64,000 bases of DNA, from assembly GCA_022410635.1 (NCBI GenBank), contig JAJVDF010000377.1, forward strand, positions 739,235-803,234, in the 5' to 3' direction. The position numbers and the translations under genes were made by a program. This stretch comes from Tretioscincus oriximinensis (taxonomy: Eukaryota > Chordata > Lepidosauria > Squamata > Gymnophthalmidae). This document shows, piece after piece, positions 43,076 through 54,057 of this stretch (positions are counted from its first letter, which is position 1; the number at the start of each line of letters is the position of its first letter). The notes beneath the pieces were generated by a model. It was not told where the DNA came from. It saw only the letters and a list, made by a program, of their open reading frames with translations, and made no database searches.

Positions 43076-43910
43076 TAAATTCCCTGCTGTATAATCTGGA
43101 ACAGTCACAGCACTGATAAAAGAGTAGTATCACTATTATGAGTTAAAGCATTCATGGTATAGATCTGATCCAGATTACCATTTGACTATAAAGACGATGT
43201 GAACAATTGAGTTTCTCAAACAAGATTGCTATGTATTAGCATAAACAACTTTTCATATTAAGCAAAATAATCACACTTTCTTCAGGCACAGCCTTTTTTT
43301 AAATTGATGGCTTTATAAATTGAATGGAATGAATAGTTTAATCTAAGGTTATTTTCTATTGCTATTTCATCCGGAAGAAGAAAAGAAGAAACTTTCCAAT
43401 TTAATATTTCTCTGANGCCTCTATTCTCACATCTATTCCTTCCAAGGGGTTACAAAGACTTTTGTGCACTTTCTGTGCACAGCAGAACACAAGATAATTT
43501 GACAACTTGTTAAAAGAGAATATTATGTTAAGTAATGTATGTATATCAAGAGCCAACTAATTTAACTGATATTTGGCATCACTCTATGTTCAATTCACAT
43601 AAATCCTCAACATTTGAACAATATTTTCCTAGTTTCTGAAGCCAATTTCAAATATTAGAATGTCATATATATTATGCATAATATAATATGTAAAAGACAT
43701 AATATCATATTAAAAGACATGATTTTCCCATTTGAACCAGTAGTTTTGGTGTCCCACCTGGTTCATTTACACACTTTGCAAAATCTGGGAACCCCCCTGG
43801 CCCACCCTGCTCCCAAGCCATACCCCCAATCCATCCAAGCCATATTTCCTCCTCAACCTAGACCTAGCAAATCCCACATTGAGATTGGGTTATATGGAAT
43901 GATATATGGT
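43076..43910. other. Mostly single-copy; possible MITE-F piece
   Basis: 43115-43210 shares TCTGATCCAGATTACC with MITE-F. The rest is unassigned. Confidence 0.3.
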
Positions 43911-43914
43911 GAAT

Positions 43915-43990
43915 TATATCTTGAGCAAGGGGTTGGACCTGATGACCCTGGAGATCCATTCTAACTCTGTGATGCAACTACTGTATATGA
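43915..43990 (+). repeat. CR1 3' tail
   Basis: GGGGTTGGACCTGATGACCC, TGGAGATCCATTCTAACTC and TATATGATTCTAT. Confidence 0.75.
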
Positions 43991-43991
43991 T

Positions 43992-44198
43992 TCTATAAAA
44001 ATTGGGGGATTTTCGAATGCCTTCTCCTTCTTATGTCCCTCTTCCTCCCTTGCCTTCCTTCCTCATCTCACTCGATCCTGGGCCCAGCGTTTACTTGTCT
44101 AGCTATGAAGAAATCTGGCGGAACCAGATAATCCAACATCAATTTTTAAAAATCATGGGTTTTCCCCAGGAAACGGAATTAATAAAATTCCCAGATTT
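43992..44198. other. No feature recognised
   Basis: A 103-residue plus-strand frame (44002-44313) extends into the antisense Penelope remnant and has no own motif. Confidence 0.3.
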
Positions 44199-44199
44199 C

Positions 44200-44372
44200 T
44201 GCTTCCACACACCCAATTGTTCTGGGATAAGGTGCTATGAGAATCCTTTCCTTGATTTTTGGACCCAGTCTAACATGACTATTTCTTTTGGAATTGACCA
44301 CATTAGAAGATGAGCAGGTGAAAGTGATTTCAATGTTGTAGGTGATATGATTAAGTTCTGTGGTCACATTGC
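44200..44372 (-). mobile_element. Penelope-like mini-copy with internal deletion
   Basis: On the minus strand: HITYNIEITFTCSSSNVV, the lead-in to the GIY-YIG domain, then immediately SHVRLGPKI (DNA: AGTCATGTTAGACTGGGTCC), which is the element's terminal block. The GIY-YIG core is missing. Confidence 0.6.
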
Positions 44373-44374
44373 CT

Positions 44375-45362
44375 GAATATATTTATAGACAGACACATGG
44401 ATTTGTGGCAGGTCTTGTATCTATCTCTTCATCTGTACTATGTGTTTTCCCAAGGGCAAGCAACTGTTTGAGGTTGGGGAGTTGTCTGAAGGCAAGTATT
44501 CGGACAAAAGGGGTGTGGAAAGAATCTAAGTGCTTCAGTTGAGGAGCACAGGCCATAATTCTCACCACTGCCACAATTATCTTATATTACCAGCTCTGAA
44601 AAAATAGGTCTGTAACAAATTCCTTTTAAAAAACTGCAGTTATATAAGCAAAGACCAGTGAACAAGCAGGCACTTTCCTCCAAGTATATACTATTTGGAA
44701 ACTTGAAGACCAACGAATGGTGATGATTACTCACTTGATCCTTTTAAATTACATTTTTATCCTGTCTTTTCTACAAGAATCCATGCACAAATGTGGTAGG
44801 ATAAAGGATGAAAAGGGAAGCAAAAGTGCCCACAGGCATGTTTTGAGCAAAATTAAGACCTTAGTGGCCACATTTTATTTCAGCAAGAAAAATCTCAGTA
44901 TGACTTGCTCTGATACAAACTAGCCCACCATAAGAGCTTTATCTTGGGCTAAAATATAAGCTATGCATTTTTGTGTTTATTTTGATAATGTAGATATTAA
45001 ACTGGGGAAATGAATTCCAACTGGTACAAACTGCAAGCTGCTAGATATATATGCCATATTAAAAACACATTATAGGGACATAAGGAAAGACATTGTAACA
45101 GTGGTGGAACATTTTTGTATGCAGAACATCCCAGGTTGTCTTTCTAGAACTTATCTGGAAGAAGTCAATAGCAAGGCATACCCATATTGTGGCCAATAAA
45201 AATTCTTTGTGGAAGTATCTTTGCAGTCAACAGGAGTCATGGGTGTGTCACCATGAATTCTCACCAGACATCTCCACAAAGCATCTGGGTTGTCAAATTT
45301 CCATTTGAACACCCACCCAAAGACCTTTTTAGCACATGCCTTGCAGAGGCTTAGTTGAGAAT
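44375..45362. other. Single-copy sequence
   Basis: Nothing recognised. Confidence 0.3.
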
Positions 45363-45364
45363 CA

Positions 45365-45785
45365 GTTCGGTGGTTAGTGTGTAAGACTAAATCTGGAAAT
45401 TTTCCAGTTCTGCACTCCTACATGAAGCCAGTTGGGTGGCCTTGGACTAGTCACAGTCCTTCAGCACTTTCTCATCTCTTGTGTACTTTACAAGAAGTCA
45501 TAAGAACATAAGAAGAGCCACACAGGATCAGACCCAGAACCCATCAAGTCCAGCATTCTGTCTCACACAGAGGCCCACCAGATGCACCTGGGCAGTCCGA
45601 ACAGAGGAAAGCAAAATATGCTCCTGTTCATGACTCCCTGCAAATGGTATTTAAGGAGTCCTGCCTGTTGCTCCATCCCGGAGGCAACATCCAGACATCC
45701 ATCCTAGTACCCATTTATACCCTTGGTGTCCAAGTGAGTTAGGAAGAGAACAAAAGGTTATGGAAAGCCACACTGAGCCCCTTCT
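45365..45785 (+). mobile_element. SINE-1 split by CR1
   Basis: TCAGTTCGGTGGTTAGTGTG, CATGAAGCCAGTTGGGTGGC, CTTGGACTAGTCACAGTCC to TTTACAAGAAGT, then the CR1, then GTTAGGAAGAGAACAAAAGG and AAGCCACACTGAGCCCCTTC. Confidence 0.8.
45489..45733 (-). repeat. CR1-like 3' end nested in SINE-1
   Basis: CATAAGAACATAAGAAGAGC, AACCCATCAAGTCCAGC, GGCCCACCAGATGCACCTGG, GACTCCCTGCAAATGG and ACCCATTTATACCCTTGGTG. Nearly the same wording as 12672 and 61745. Confidence 0.88.
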
Positions 45786-45789
45786 TTGT

Positions 45790-46125
45790 TCCCTCCAACT
45801 TCTACTCATCTGGATCAGATCTTTATGAAGAGCCCTTTAGTGGTAGACCACATTAATCAAAACTACATCTGTTCCAGCGCTGACTATTCCAAATTAAGTA
45901 ATGGAGCATCTACATGTAGACCAGATCTGAGTGAACTCGGCATAGAAATAAGCACATGCTGTCTCAGTTCTAATACTGCTCAACTTGTTTATTGCAGGTT
46001 GTGTACTGCTATAGCTAAATGGGGCTGCAACCAGACAAGGTAGTCCTATAGCAATAGTAGCTACATCAAGGCAAATCCACCTCACGTGCTCATGCAGTTT
46101 CAGCAATTTTGTCACTTAAAAGCCC
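45790..46125. other. No feature recognised
   Basis: Unassigned; the overlapping antisense frames are uninformative. Confidence 0.3.
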
Positions 46126-46500
46126 TATTGCCCCAGGTTTTCCCAACAGTACTTACAAGCTGCTATCAGTGTGGGCTTACCTTCCCCCCACAAAAAATAG
46201 GTATAGGACCCAAATGTGGGAACAGGCAGGAAAAGGTGAGAATTTGGCCAGGATTTGAGGCAAGACAAGCTCACGTGGTTAAGAGTCAAAGAAAGACATG
46301 CACACTGGAGCTCAGACGTACAAGAGAAGGAGGGGAGAGCAACCAATTGGGAGACTGTGCACACAAATCCAATTCCCCATGGATACCTCAGCTCCTCACT
46401 GCATTAATGCAGAAAGGTGAGGTCCGACAAGCATTTGGGTTACTCCGGGTTTAAAATAAATTCCAGATTTAAACAGCTCGTCCAGAAGGGGCCTCAGATC
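46126..46500. mobile_element. Possible DNA-transposon relic
   Basis: Right part ACTCCGGGTTTAAAATAAAT, TCCAGATTTAAACAGCTCGT and CCAGAAGGGGCC has a MITE-like end character. The 122-residue frame (46086-46454) lacks a motif. Tentative. Confidence 0.3.
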
Positions 46501-47317
46501 AAGCAAATCAAAGTTTGCTAACATAGATTTAGCATAAAGGATCTAAGGTTTACTCAAGGACGTTTTTATCTTATGCTGATACAATTGCTGAGATTTATGT
46601 CAGAGAGGCAGGAATTATGACTTCTTATGCAGAAAGCCAATGAATCCATTGGTGAGACGATGAGTCAATTGCTAGCATATATGACAGTGTTGCTGGGTCC
46701 AAATCCTGTTTGGTTTTCTTTTTTTTTTTTTACAAATAGCTGCAGTGATTCACAGTGAAGTAACTGCATAGCTGTAATCCAGCAGCTATTCTTTCTGTGC
46801 ATGAAAAAAAAAATCCATTAAGCCAGAAGGATAAAAGTGGGATGTTTTTTTTCTTGGATGCTCTTAGCCAGGCATGGATCTTCCTTTTAGCTCAATGGTG
46901 TGGTTCACAGCTAAGAGGGGGTGCTGATTCAGTTTGTCTGCAATGCCCAAACAGACTTGAAGGTGAATGCAGAGAAGGGCATGCCTGTGATAACCTACTA
47001 AACTTGCATAGGCAATTTTAGATTAATGAGCTTTTTGTAATCAAATATGAGTAGGAGCCAAGCTGTGTACAGCNGCATTCTGCTCCATTTCAAACGCCTG
47101 AGTTTTATCTGCTTTCCAGCTCCTTTGCAATTGCCCCATTCACTAATATGAGCATTTTCAGCCTTTTCACACTATGCGGGAACAGAATATGTGTACTGCG
47201 AGTTGCTTCAGTATTCCTCAATAATTTCATAATTATGTCCAACATTCCTAAAATAGTGGGATTTGACCCACATTTAGAAACACGCTCAGTTTTGTAGCAC
47301 CGAAGTAGAAAGGATGT
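46501..47317. other. Single-copy sequence, poly-T at 46719
   Basis: Nothing else recognised. Confidence 0.3.
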
Positions 47318-47325
47318 GATAGCAG

Positions 47326-47607
47326 CAGTGCTTTTTTTCTAGAAAAAAAGGTGCCGGTACTAATGCCAGCGAGGGGGTGGTGGTGTTAGCGGCAGGGGGC
47401 GAGGGGGCGTTAGCGGCGGTGGCGGCAGGGGGCGGAGTTAGCAGCGGTGGCGGTGGCGGCGTTAGCGGTGGCGGTGGGGGGCGGGTGGTGGTGTTAGCGG
47501 CCGCCACCACCACCGCTGCCACCTCCCGCCGCTAATGCAGCCCCCCCCGCCTAAATAAAAGGTGCCGGTACTGCGTTCCGGCGCGTTCCAGCACAAAAAA
47601 AGCCCTG
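47326..47607. mobile_element. MITE-D (hAT) with 8-bp TSD, GC-rich core
   Basis: Ends CAGTGCTTTTTTT and AAAAAAAGCCCTG are inverted terminal repeats. A perfect GATAGCAG lies at 47318-47325 and 47608-47615. The core is built from GGCGGTGGCGG-type repeats, with the phrase AAAAGGTGCCGGTACT near both ends. The Pro/Thr-rich minus-strand frame is a by-product of the repeat. Confidence 0.93.
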
Positions 47608-47678
47608 GATAGCAGTAATAGGATCTCAGCTACTCTCTCCTGCTTTTTTGCCATTGTAGGGTGGGGACCTGGTAGACC

Positions 47679-47887
47679 TAGGCTGACCAGATGACCCCTT
47701 TTGGGAGGGGGGTTGAAAACCCGGTTTTGGGATGCCTCCCAGTTTTTTCTGAAGAATTTTTTTTCAAAAACATATTTTTTTTCAAAAAATATTTTGTTTT
47801 TTTTAATTTTTTTCCTCAGAAAAAACTAGGAGGCACCCCCAAAACGGGATTTCAACCCCCTCCAAAAGGGGTCACCTGGTCAGCCTA
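47679..47887. mobile_element. MITE-A foldback
   Basis: TAGGCTGACCAGATGACCCC ... GGGGTCACCTGGTCAGCCTA. GGTAGACC sits directly on the left (47671-47678) and two bases off on the right (47890-47897), a slightly eroded 8-bp duplication. Confidence 0.88.
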
Positions 47888-48045
47888 TAGGTAGACCCTC
47901 CATTTTCTTGCAGAGAATTACTGTGAGAATTATAATCAGAGATCATTTATATTTATTTCAAGCAAGAGAGGGGTGAAGTAGAAAAAAAAACATGCAGCGG
48001 ACTTTTTAGCGCTTCTGGGATGTGTTTAGATTGAATCATCCCCAT
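47888..48045. other. Short unassigned stretch
   Basis: Nothing recognised. Confidence 0.25.
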
Positions 48046-48047
48046 CC

Positions 48048-48392
48048 ACTGGCAAGATGGAATGTTTCCTGCCATTTGCACTATCCCAGACAGAAGCATC
48101 CTGCTGCTACCCTAGTATGAAGGCTGCATTTTCAGTCTTTCTGTGTTCTACATATCGAGTTGCCTCTTCACTGCCATTGGGAAAAAATATATCACAGAAT
48201 TGTTTTTTGNAGAATGTTTCCACAGCACAGGAATGACTGCGATCTACATTAACACAGAGCACAGAAGTTTAAGGTAATTTTAGGACTGATTCCACAGTGA
48301 TTGGTGAATAGTGGAGATAACATCAGTAGGCCTGCTCTGTTCCTGTCATTTGCTTGGACCAGTCCCTAGTCAAAGTGCACATATGGCCATGA
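48048..48392 (+). mobile_element. MITE-C copy
   Basis: GGAATGTTTCCTGCCATTTG, AGTCTTTCTGTGTTCTACAT, GAATGTTTCCACAGCACAGG, TGATTGGTGAATAGTGGAG, TTTGCTTGGACCAGTCCCTA and GTCAAAGTGCACATATGGCC. Confidence 0.65.
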
Positions 48393-48934
48393 TCTCCTAC
48401 TTTAGTTTTATTTATTGTTCTAAAATGCTCGAATTAGTTTCCTTGGCATCATTTTTGTTTGTTTTTAAGCCTGAGGGCGTATCCCCCACTTGATCAATTA
48501 TACACCTCAATGACAATGCTTTAAATTAAATAGCAGGATTTTTTTTNAAAAAAAGTAATTTTAAATNCCTAAATAATAGATGCCCTGCAAATAATTAATC
48601 TTTGGAGAAATGTTGCAGCTCCAGTCCCTGAAAAAAGTTTCCAAAACCCTGACTCTGCCCAGGAAATGCTGCAACTATTATACTAAGACGAATGGAGCAA
48701 AATAGTGCAATATAAAAATTTTGGTTCAGGTATGATTCTAATACAGTAAAAATAGCTGATGTTTAACATAAGATGAAGTAATCTGTCTAACTGTAGCAGC
48801 TTTGGTGATACTGAAGGAGAGCAAAGACATGCCCACATTTTATGGCCCAAGACTATGGAGGTCATATTGCCCCTCGAGATACAGGACTCATCAATACTGC
48901 TGTATTCATTCAGAAAATCCTAGAAGTTGCATCC
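48393..48934. other. Single-copy sequence
   Basis: Nothing recognised. Confidence 0.3.
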
Positions 48935-48942
48935 ATTTAACC

Positions 48943-49137
48943 TAGGCTGACCAGATGACCCTTTTTTTAAGGGGGTTGAAAACCCCATTTTTAGGTTGCC
49001 TCCCAGCTTTTTCTGAGGAAAAAAGAATTCAAAAAAAACCTTTTTTGAAAAAAAATTCCTCAGAAAAACTGGGAGGCACCTCAAAACGGGGTTTTCAACC
49101 CACCCACCCCAAAAAAAGGGGTCATCTGGTCAGCTTA
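48943..49137. mobile_element. MITE-A foldback with 8-bp TSD
   Basis: TAGGCTGACCAGATGACCC to GGTCATCTGGTCAGCTTA, 195 bases. Perfect ATTTAACC at 48935-48942 and 49138-49145. The arms (GGTTGAAAACCCC, TTGCCTCCCAGC) are mirrored (GGGAGGCACC, GGGGTTTTCAACC). Confidence 0.93.
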
Positions 49138-49149
49138 ATTTAACCTGGC

Positions 49150-49285
49150 CTGTGGTTAAAGAAATGGCTTTCCCTTTACCACTTTCAGATACTGTTTTAC
49201 ATTGATGTATTTTGTACTGTGTTTTTATTGTTAGTTTCCCTGACCCCTATGGGTAAAGGAGACTACGAAAAANAATAATGCCGGA
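49150..49285 (+). repeat. L2-like LINE 3' end
   Basis: CTGTGGTTAAAGAAATGGCT, TTACCACTTTCAGATACTG, TTTTTATTGTTAGTTTCCC and TGACCCCTATGGGTAAAGG. Confidence 0.65.
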
Positions 49286-49289
49286 TAAC

Positions 49290-49480
49290 AAATCAAAATG
49301 GGGGCTATCTCCGCCCGGTTATGTAGAGATTTTTGGTGAACTTCTTCGGGCCCCAAAAGAGACCCAGCCAAGATTACGTTTTACAAGAAGTGTGTTAATA
49401 TGAAGGTAAAATGCTCCACCGAGACAAGATTCAGAGAAGTTTTGTAAGTGTCTTAAATGGCTGCCTTTCCTAGCACTGGA
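49290..49480. other. Unassigned
   Basis: Nothing recognised. Confidence 0.25.
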
Positions 49481-49483
49481 ATA

Positions 49484-50312
49484 AAGGATTTATTTGCATT
49501 TATGTTCCACCTTACTCCCAAAGGTCTTAGGGTGGATCGCAGCAGAAAAATGATAAAAAGAGTTAAAATAAGATAATTAAAAATAATAATAGGGCCTGCA
49601 AGGAGAGGTGCAGGTGAACAGTTGCATCTTGAACAGGCAATTAAATATAGGGCTGCCATATTTTGGCAGCCCAAAACCGGGACGGGGGTGGGNTGGGGGT
49701 GCGTGCANGCGCATGCACACACNTACACGTGCGCGTGCACATACGGATGCTTGTAGTGAGACAGGCAGAACCTCTCTTCTGCCTGTCTCACCACAAGCNT
49801 CCGTGTGTGTGCGCGTGTGTGTGCGTAGCTGCTCCAATGCTGGAGGCGGGGTTTCNTGCTCCTGATAGCACGCCAACTCGCCTCCAGGGGAGGAAAAATG
49901 CCTGGGTTTGTGACAGGTGAACAGAGCTGTCCTTCTGTCACAAACCCAGGCGTTTTTCCTTTGCTGGAGGCGAGTTGGCGCTCTTTGCCTGACGNGAAAC
50001 CCCGCCTCCAGCATTGGAGCAGCTACAGCACGCTCTGAGGTTCCTTCCAGGACCCCGGAAAGCNTTGCTCGGGCTGCAGCCATCAGCTCTGACGGCTGCT
50101 TTGCCTTTAAAATCCTGCAGTTTTACATTCCCTGATGCATTCCCTTGTCTTAAAACCCGGAGGGGACTATATTTTAGTCCCCCAAACCGGGATTGTCCCA
50201 TTTTCCCGGGATGTATGGCAACCCTAGTTAAACATGTACATTGTAAGAACCTGATGTATCTCAGAGGGGAGACCATGTCACAACCTAGGAGCTGTCACAG
50301 AGAAGTCCTAAG
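49484..50312 (-). repeat. L2-like LINE, split by MITE-B
   Basis: 49484-49647: TTATTTGCATTTATGTTCCA, CCCAAAGGTCTTAGGGTGG. Resumes at 50227-50312: ACATGTACATTGTAAGAACC, TGATGTATCTCAGAGGGGAG and GTCACAGAGAAGTCC. Confidence 0.7.
49648..50226. mobile_element. MITE-B (hAT), CpG-rich core
   Basis: TAGGGCTGCCATATTTTGGC to GTATGGCAACCCTA. Flanks ATTAAATA (49640-49647) and GTTAAACA (50227-50234) differ at two positions, both transitions, so an aged 8-bp duplication. Inside are long internal inverted repeats (GAGACAGGCAGAACCTCTC facing its complement; TTTTTCC.CTGGAGGCGAG). Several antisense frames of more than 100 residues are palindrome artefacts. Confidence 0.88.
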
Positions 50313-50313
50313 C

Positions 50314-50972
50314 AGTATATTTTAAATTATAAATTATAACCTTTGTTGGGATTTCTTCTGAAGAAAGTGCTAGACCTGCAAGAACCCTAACCTTGGCATT
50401 TAATTTCCTGGGTTTTTTTCTCCAAAAGTTTCATTTTTCTGTTGAAGACAAAACAAACTTTGGCCTTTGGTGATTTCCAAGAAACAGCTTCAAATTCCTA
50501 GTCAACATCCTGTGACAATAAAAAGACAAACAACTGTGAATTTTTAAAAGACTAAAACGTATTTAAAACGAAACTGAAGAAGGTCAAGGAAATAGAATTT
50601 ATTTGTGATGGCATGATCAGTGACTGCCTTCCATTACTCAAAAGTAGAATTCAATGAGTTTTAATTTTGGCTCTTTCCTGTTTGGATTTGACCTTGGTTA
50701 CACATGTACTTTTAAATTTTCNGACTACTTTATTTGAATACTTATATTTTACCTTTCACCCAAAGNTTTCAATGTGCTCAGGAAAAAGCTATTCTACATG
50801 CTTTTATCTAGATCCACCGATGTGAGCTCATATGTCGGTTGGAGTAAAAATTTAACCTTGTAAATTCACCAAACAAAAGATAACAAGGGTTACTGGAATC
50901 ACTGGTCTATGCTTGGAGAAAGATCCTTACACAACATAGGGTACATTCACATTAGTGCCTTTTGCAACACTG
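50314..50972. other. Single-copy sequence
   Basis: Nothing recognised. Confidence 0.3.
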
Positions 50973-50974
50973 TC

Positions 50975-51640
50975 CAGCAAAGGAGCTAGCAGCACNTTGA
51001 GACTAACTTGAGAAAAGTGGTTGGCATAAGCTTNNGTAGACAGGTCTACTTCTTCAGATGCTGAGGGACTAATCCCAGGGTCAGGTATTTATAGGAAAAT
51101 GTGTATGGGAGAAGACAAAGCATATGCAACTGTAGGGAGGTGTTGAATAGCAGGTTAGAAAAACAGGTAAATAGCAGGAACTAATCTTGTTTGAAAAAGT
51201 GCCTGGGGCAACAAGGGGCAATGTCTAGTAGAGAAGCAATCAAGTACTTAACAGGTTTCATAAGAATGTATAGTTGGCCAGGAAACCATTGTCTCTGTTA
51301 AGTCCTTTGCTGATGGCCTGGAACTTGTGAATGTATTCAAGTTCTGCTGCTTCTCTTTCAAACCTTCCTTTGTAGTTTCTTTGTTCAAGAACTGCAGTCC
51401 TGAGGTCTGGGATAGAATGTCCTGAAAGGTTGAAATGTTCAGCAACTGGTTTCTGTGTGTTTCCATTTCGAATATCTGATTTGTGTCCATTTATTCTCTG
51501 GCGAAGGGATTGTCCTGTTTNCCCAATGTAGAGTGTAGAGGGGCATTGTTGGCAGAANATGGAATACACCACATTAGAAGANGAGCATGTAAAAGTCCCT
51601 CTAATGTTGTGCAATGTTTTGCAACACTGTTTTTAATCTA
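50975..51640 (-). mobile_element. Penelope-like retroelement 3' part
   Basis: Holds a GIY-YIG endonuclease fragment on the minus strand (51258-51614), then a 3' terminal block at low coordinate (GTCCAGCAAAGGAGCTAGCA, TTGAGACTAACTTGAGAAAA and GACAGGTCTACTTCTTCAG). The reverse transcriptase is absent, so it is 5' truncated. Confidence 0.85.
51258..51614 (-). pseudogene. GIY-YIG endonuclease domain of a Penelope-like element
   Basis: About 118 residues. Order: CXSSNVVYSXFCQQC (Cys-rich lead-in), TLYIGXTGQSLRQRINGHKS (the YIG motif and the conserved Arg-Xaa3 helix of the fold), KPVAEHF (His), then a late ELEYIHKF block and LNRDNGFL. The first tyrosine of GIY reads as TLYIG here. N bases replace three codons and several stops border it. 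It would nick DNA for retrotransposition in the intact element. Not functional here. Confidence 0.85.
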
Positions 51641-51754
51641 ATGGAATAAAGTACTTATGTTGTTGTTGGCAGTCCAAGAGCTTGAAAACTTTGCCTTTCA
51701 TCCCCCAAATTTGTAGCAATTTTGTATATTTCTCCACAAATCCCATGAGAGTAT

Positions 51755-52420
51755 GGCTGCATGCACACAACGACTTAAAAACCNCTATCAAGGGTGCGTT
51801 AACACGACTATTTTATGCCTCAGTTATAGCGACATTATGATGGTTGCNTNACANGTGTTAAGCGTGTATCAGTAAAACTCCTGCAGTAAAGGACATTTAT
51901 TCTGCAATATGTTCGGATAATCAGGAATAATTGCGGAGAACGTCCGAAACCTCTCAGCCAACCTCTGTNNTCTCGTAACCAATTCCCTTCCTCTCCTGTG
52001 TGACCATTATTAGTGCAAGAGACAGGAGGGGAGAGATAACAGGAGGAAACGCCGCCTCCTTTGGCAGGGAAATCTGCCCGCCTTTTCCTAAGCCCAGGCT
52101 ACNGCCNGCTTCCATTTGGGGGCTTCTGCCTGGAGATCGGCTCTGCAAAAGGAAGAGGAACAAAACCTCCTCCTCCCCTCAGCTGATCTCTTTGACAGCA
52201 GGCAGAGCTGATTTGCAGGGAATTCTGCTGAAGGAGGGGAGACAGCTGCGTTCTGCTGGCCCCATCCATATGGAGCCCAGGTCTGGGTAACGTTTTGGGA
52301 CATTTTGGGACATTTTGGCATGTTCCGGAAAATAAATTTATAGCGCTTTTTCAGTCGTCGTGTGAACAAGCCCAAAGCTATATTCCGGAATATAGCAATT
52401 GCGTGTATGTGCACACCAAA
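51755..52420. mobile_element. MITE-G copy, longer
   Basis: Shares with 42125-42425: GGGAATTCTGCTGAAGGAGG, CTGCGTTCTGCTGGCCCCAT, GGTCTGGGTAACGTTTTGG, then TTTATAGCGCTTTTTCAGTC and GTGTGAACAAGCCC, the same end as the other copy in reverse. The left end (TGGCTGCATGCACACAACGA) is a second inverted version. No TSD established. Confidence 0.65.
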
Positions 52421-52424
52421 CCTG

Positions 52425-53572
52425 TATATTCCTTTTCCAGGGCCCCAGTTCTGTAATATCACTTACTGATCTCAAGGCAGTGCAGTCCAAGAATTTTTGC
52501 AACAGCCACTAGAAACTACTGCTGTGTTTNTGCTTGTTTTAACCTCTCGTGCCTAATTTGTGCACACGTATACACTCGGGAGAGGACGGGGGTTGGCCGC
52601 GAGGTGACAGAGGTTCTCTGGAATGATGCCTGAATATGCCAGCAATAGTTTATTCTGAAAAAAAAGGCGTTTATTGCGGGACGGCTGCTGAAAAATGCTT
52701 AACCCGTGTGCTGGACTCGTCCTCATCTTGCTCCGATCGAGGTGGAAATATGCTGTGTGCGCGCTGCCTTTGAGTGTACAAGCTCCCAGAAAATGCTGTT
52801 TCTGTTCTGTCATTGGCTATTGCCTTCCTTACCCCANCCCTTTTGGTGAATATAAACATTTTTAAAGGGCTCTGCAGTTTGAAGCTGCTGGGGGGGTTAA
52901 TTTTTAAAAAAAATAGTTTTCCTAGCTTTTTTTCCTGTTTCCAATGAGGGAAACAGCTTTTTTATGCCCTGACTTACTCTACAGACTTGCAAGAGAATGG
53001 CAGGAATAGCAGGAAAAAATAAAATATTGTTTTCTATCACAATCATGGTGGTACTGCTGCAATTTCATGAGGAAGAAGCCTAAAACCTTGAATATGTAGA
53101 CGCAGCCTAAGCCACTTTAACCGATAATTGCTTTCCATCTACAGTATATTTTTGGGGCTGCCTTTGAATATGTGTACGCTAATTGCAAACAATTCATCAC
53201 TTTACAGAAGACTGCACAGGCCATTAATATTGGTGGGGTTGGAGGGTCAGAGAGACAGAAAATCAGCCACTTCATTGACTTTAGCTTTTTTCTTTCTTCT
53301 AATGCATAAATCTAAAGACATTTTGCTAACCCAATGTGGTCTTAAAAACAATTTGGAGTTCTTCTTCTTANGTGTTTAAAAGTTAAAGATTCATACTTCC
53401 AGACCATTCTGCAAGCAAAACATCTTAATTAATGCAAATGAAGCTATTGTGTGGTCTCTAGGTAACCTGGATTGCAATTCTGACTGCCATTTTCTATTAC
53501 GANAGGAAAATGGTCGTAATNTTTGATTTCATTTGCCACTTNTTTTGCTCACACTGATTGCAAATAATGAGA
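52425..53572. other. Single-copy; 52540-52860 is CpG-rich
   Basis: CpG dinucleotides are frequent (GGCCGCGAGGTGAC, CTCCGATCGAGG, GTGTGCGCGCTG) compared with the neighbourhood. No open frame with a motif; it may be part of a larger MITE-G or an island. Confidence 0.35.
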
Positions 53573-53574
53573 AC

Positions 53575-54012
53575 AGATTATGACCCGATTCANACTTGGT
53601 TTGAGCACTCACACTGCTGATCACACAGTTATACAACTTCAAAAGCATTTTTAAACTTACCTTAAATTTACTTTGTGTGGATTCTTTGTGNACAATCCAC
53701 AATCTTTTCTGCTGCGTAGAAACAATCCTGCAGGAAATGTGTTGACTATTTTTTCTAACTCTTCTGTGTTCTACATACCACATGACATGTTTTCATCCCA
53801 ACACAGTGAGAGGGAACAGCCAAATGGTTAGAACACAGAAAGGTTGGACAACAGCCTTCAGACATCCTGTTCCTGACTAGAAAAATGCAAAAAGCTAAAC
53901 ACACAAGGTAAGTTGAAGAATGCTTTTGGAGTGATGGGGATTGTGAAGCAATTACTAATACAAAAATCTCTATTTCTTCTAATTTCTTGGATTATTCCCT
54001 AGTCAAAGTGCA
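53575..54012. mobile_element. MITE-C, fullest copy
   Basis: Inverted arms: left GATCACACAGTTATACAACT, TCAAAAGCATTTTTAAACTT, ACCTTAAATTTACTTTGTG; right CACACAAGGTAAGTTGAAGA, ATGCTTTTGGAGTGATGGGG, ending TTGGATTATTCCCTAGTCAA. The pair is about 100 bases deep and diverged. No TSD could be fixed. The minus frame at 53529-53783 is not a gene. Confidence 0.75.
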
Positions 54013-54057
54013 GAAAGGTTCTATGGATGTTCCTCTAACGCATATTCCATTTTCATC

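Noticed and set aside
47286..47522. Pro/Thr/Ala-rich frame
   Set aside because: A translation of the GC-triplet core of MITE-D.
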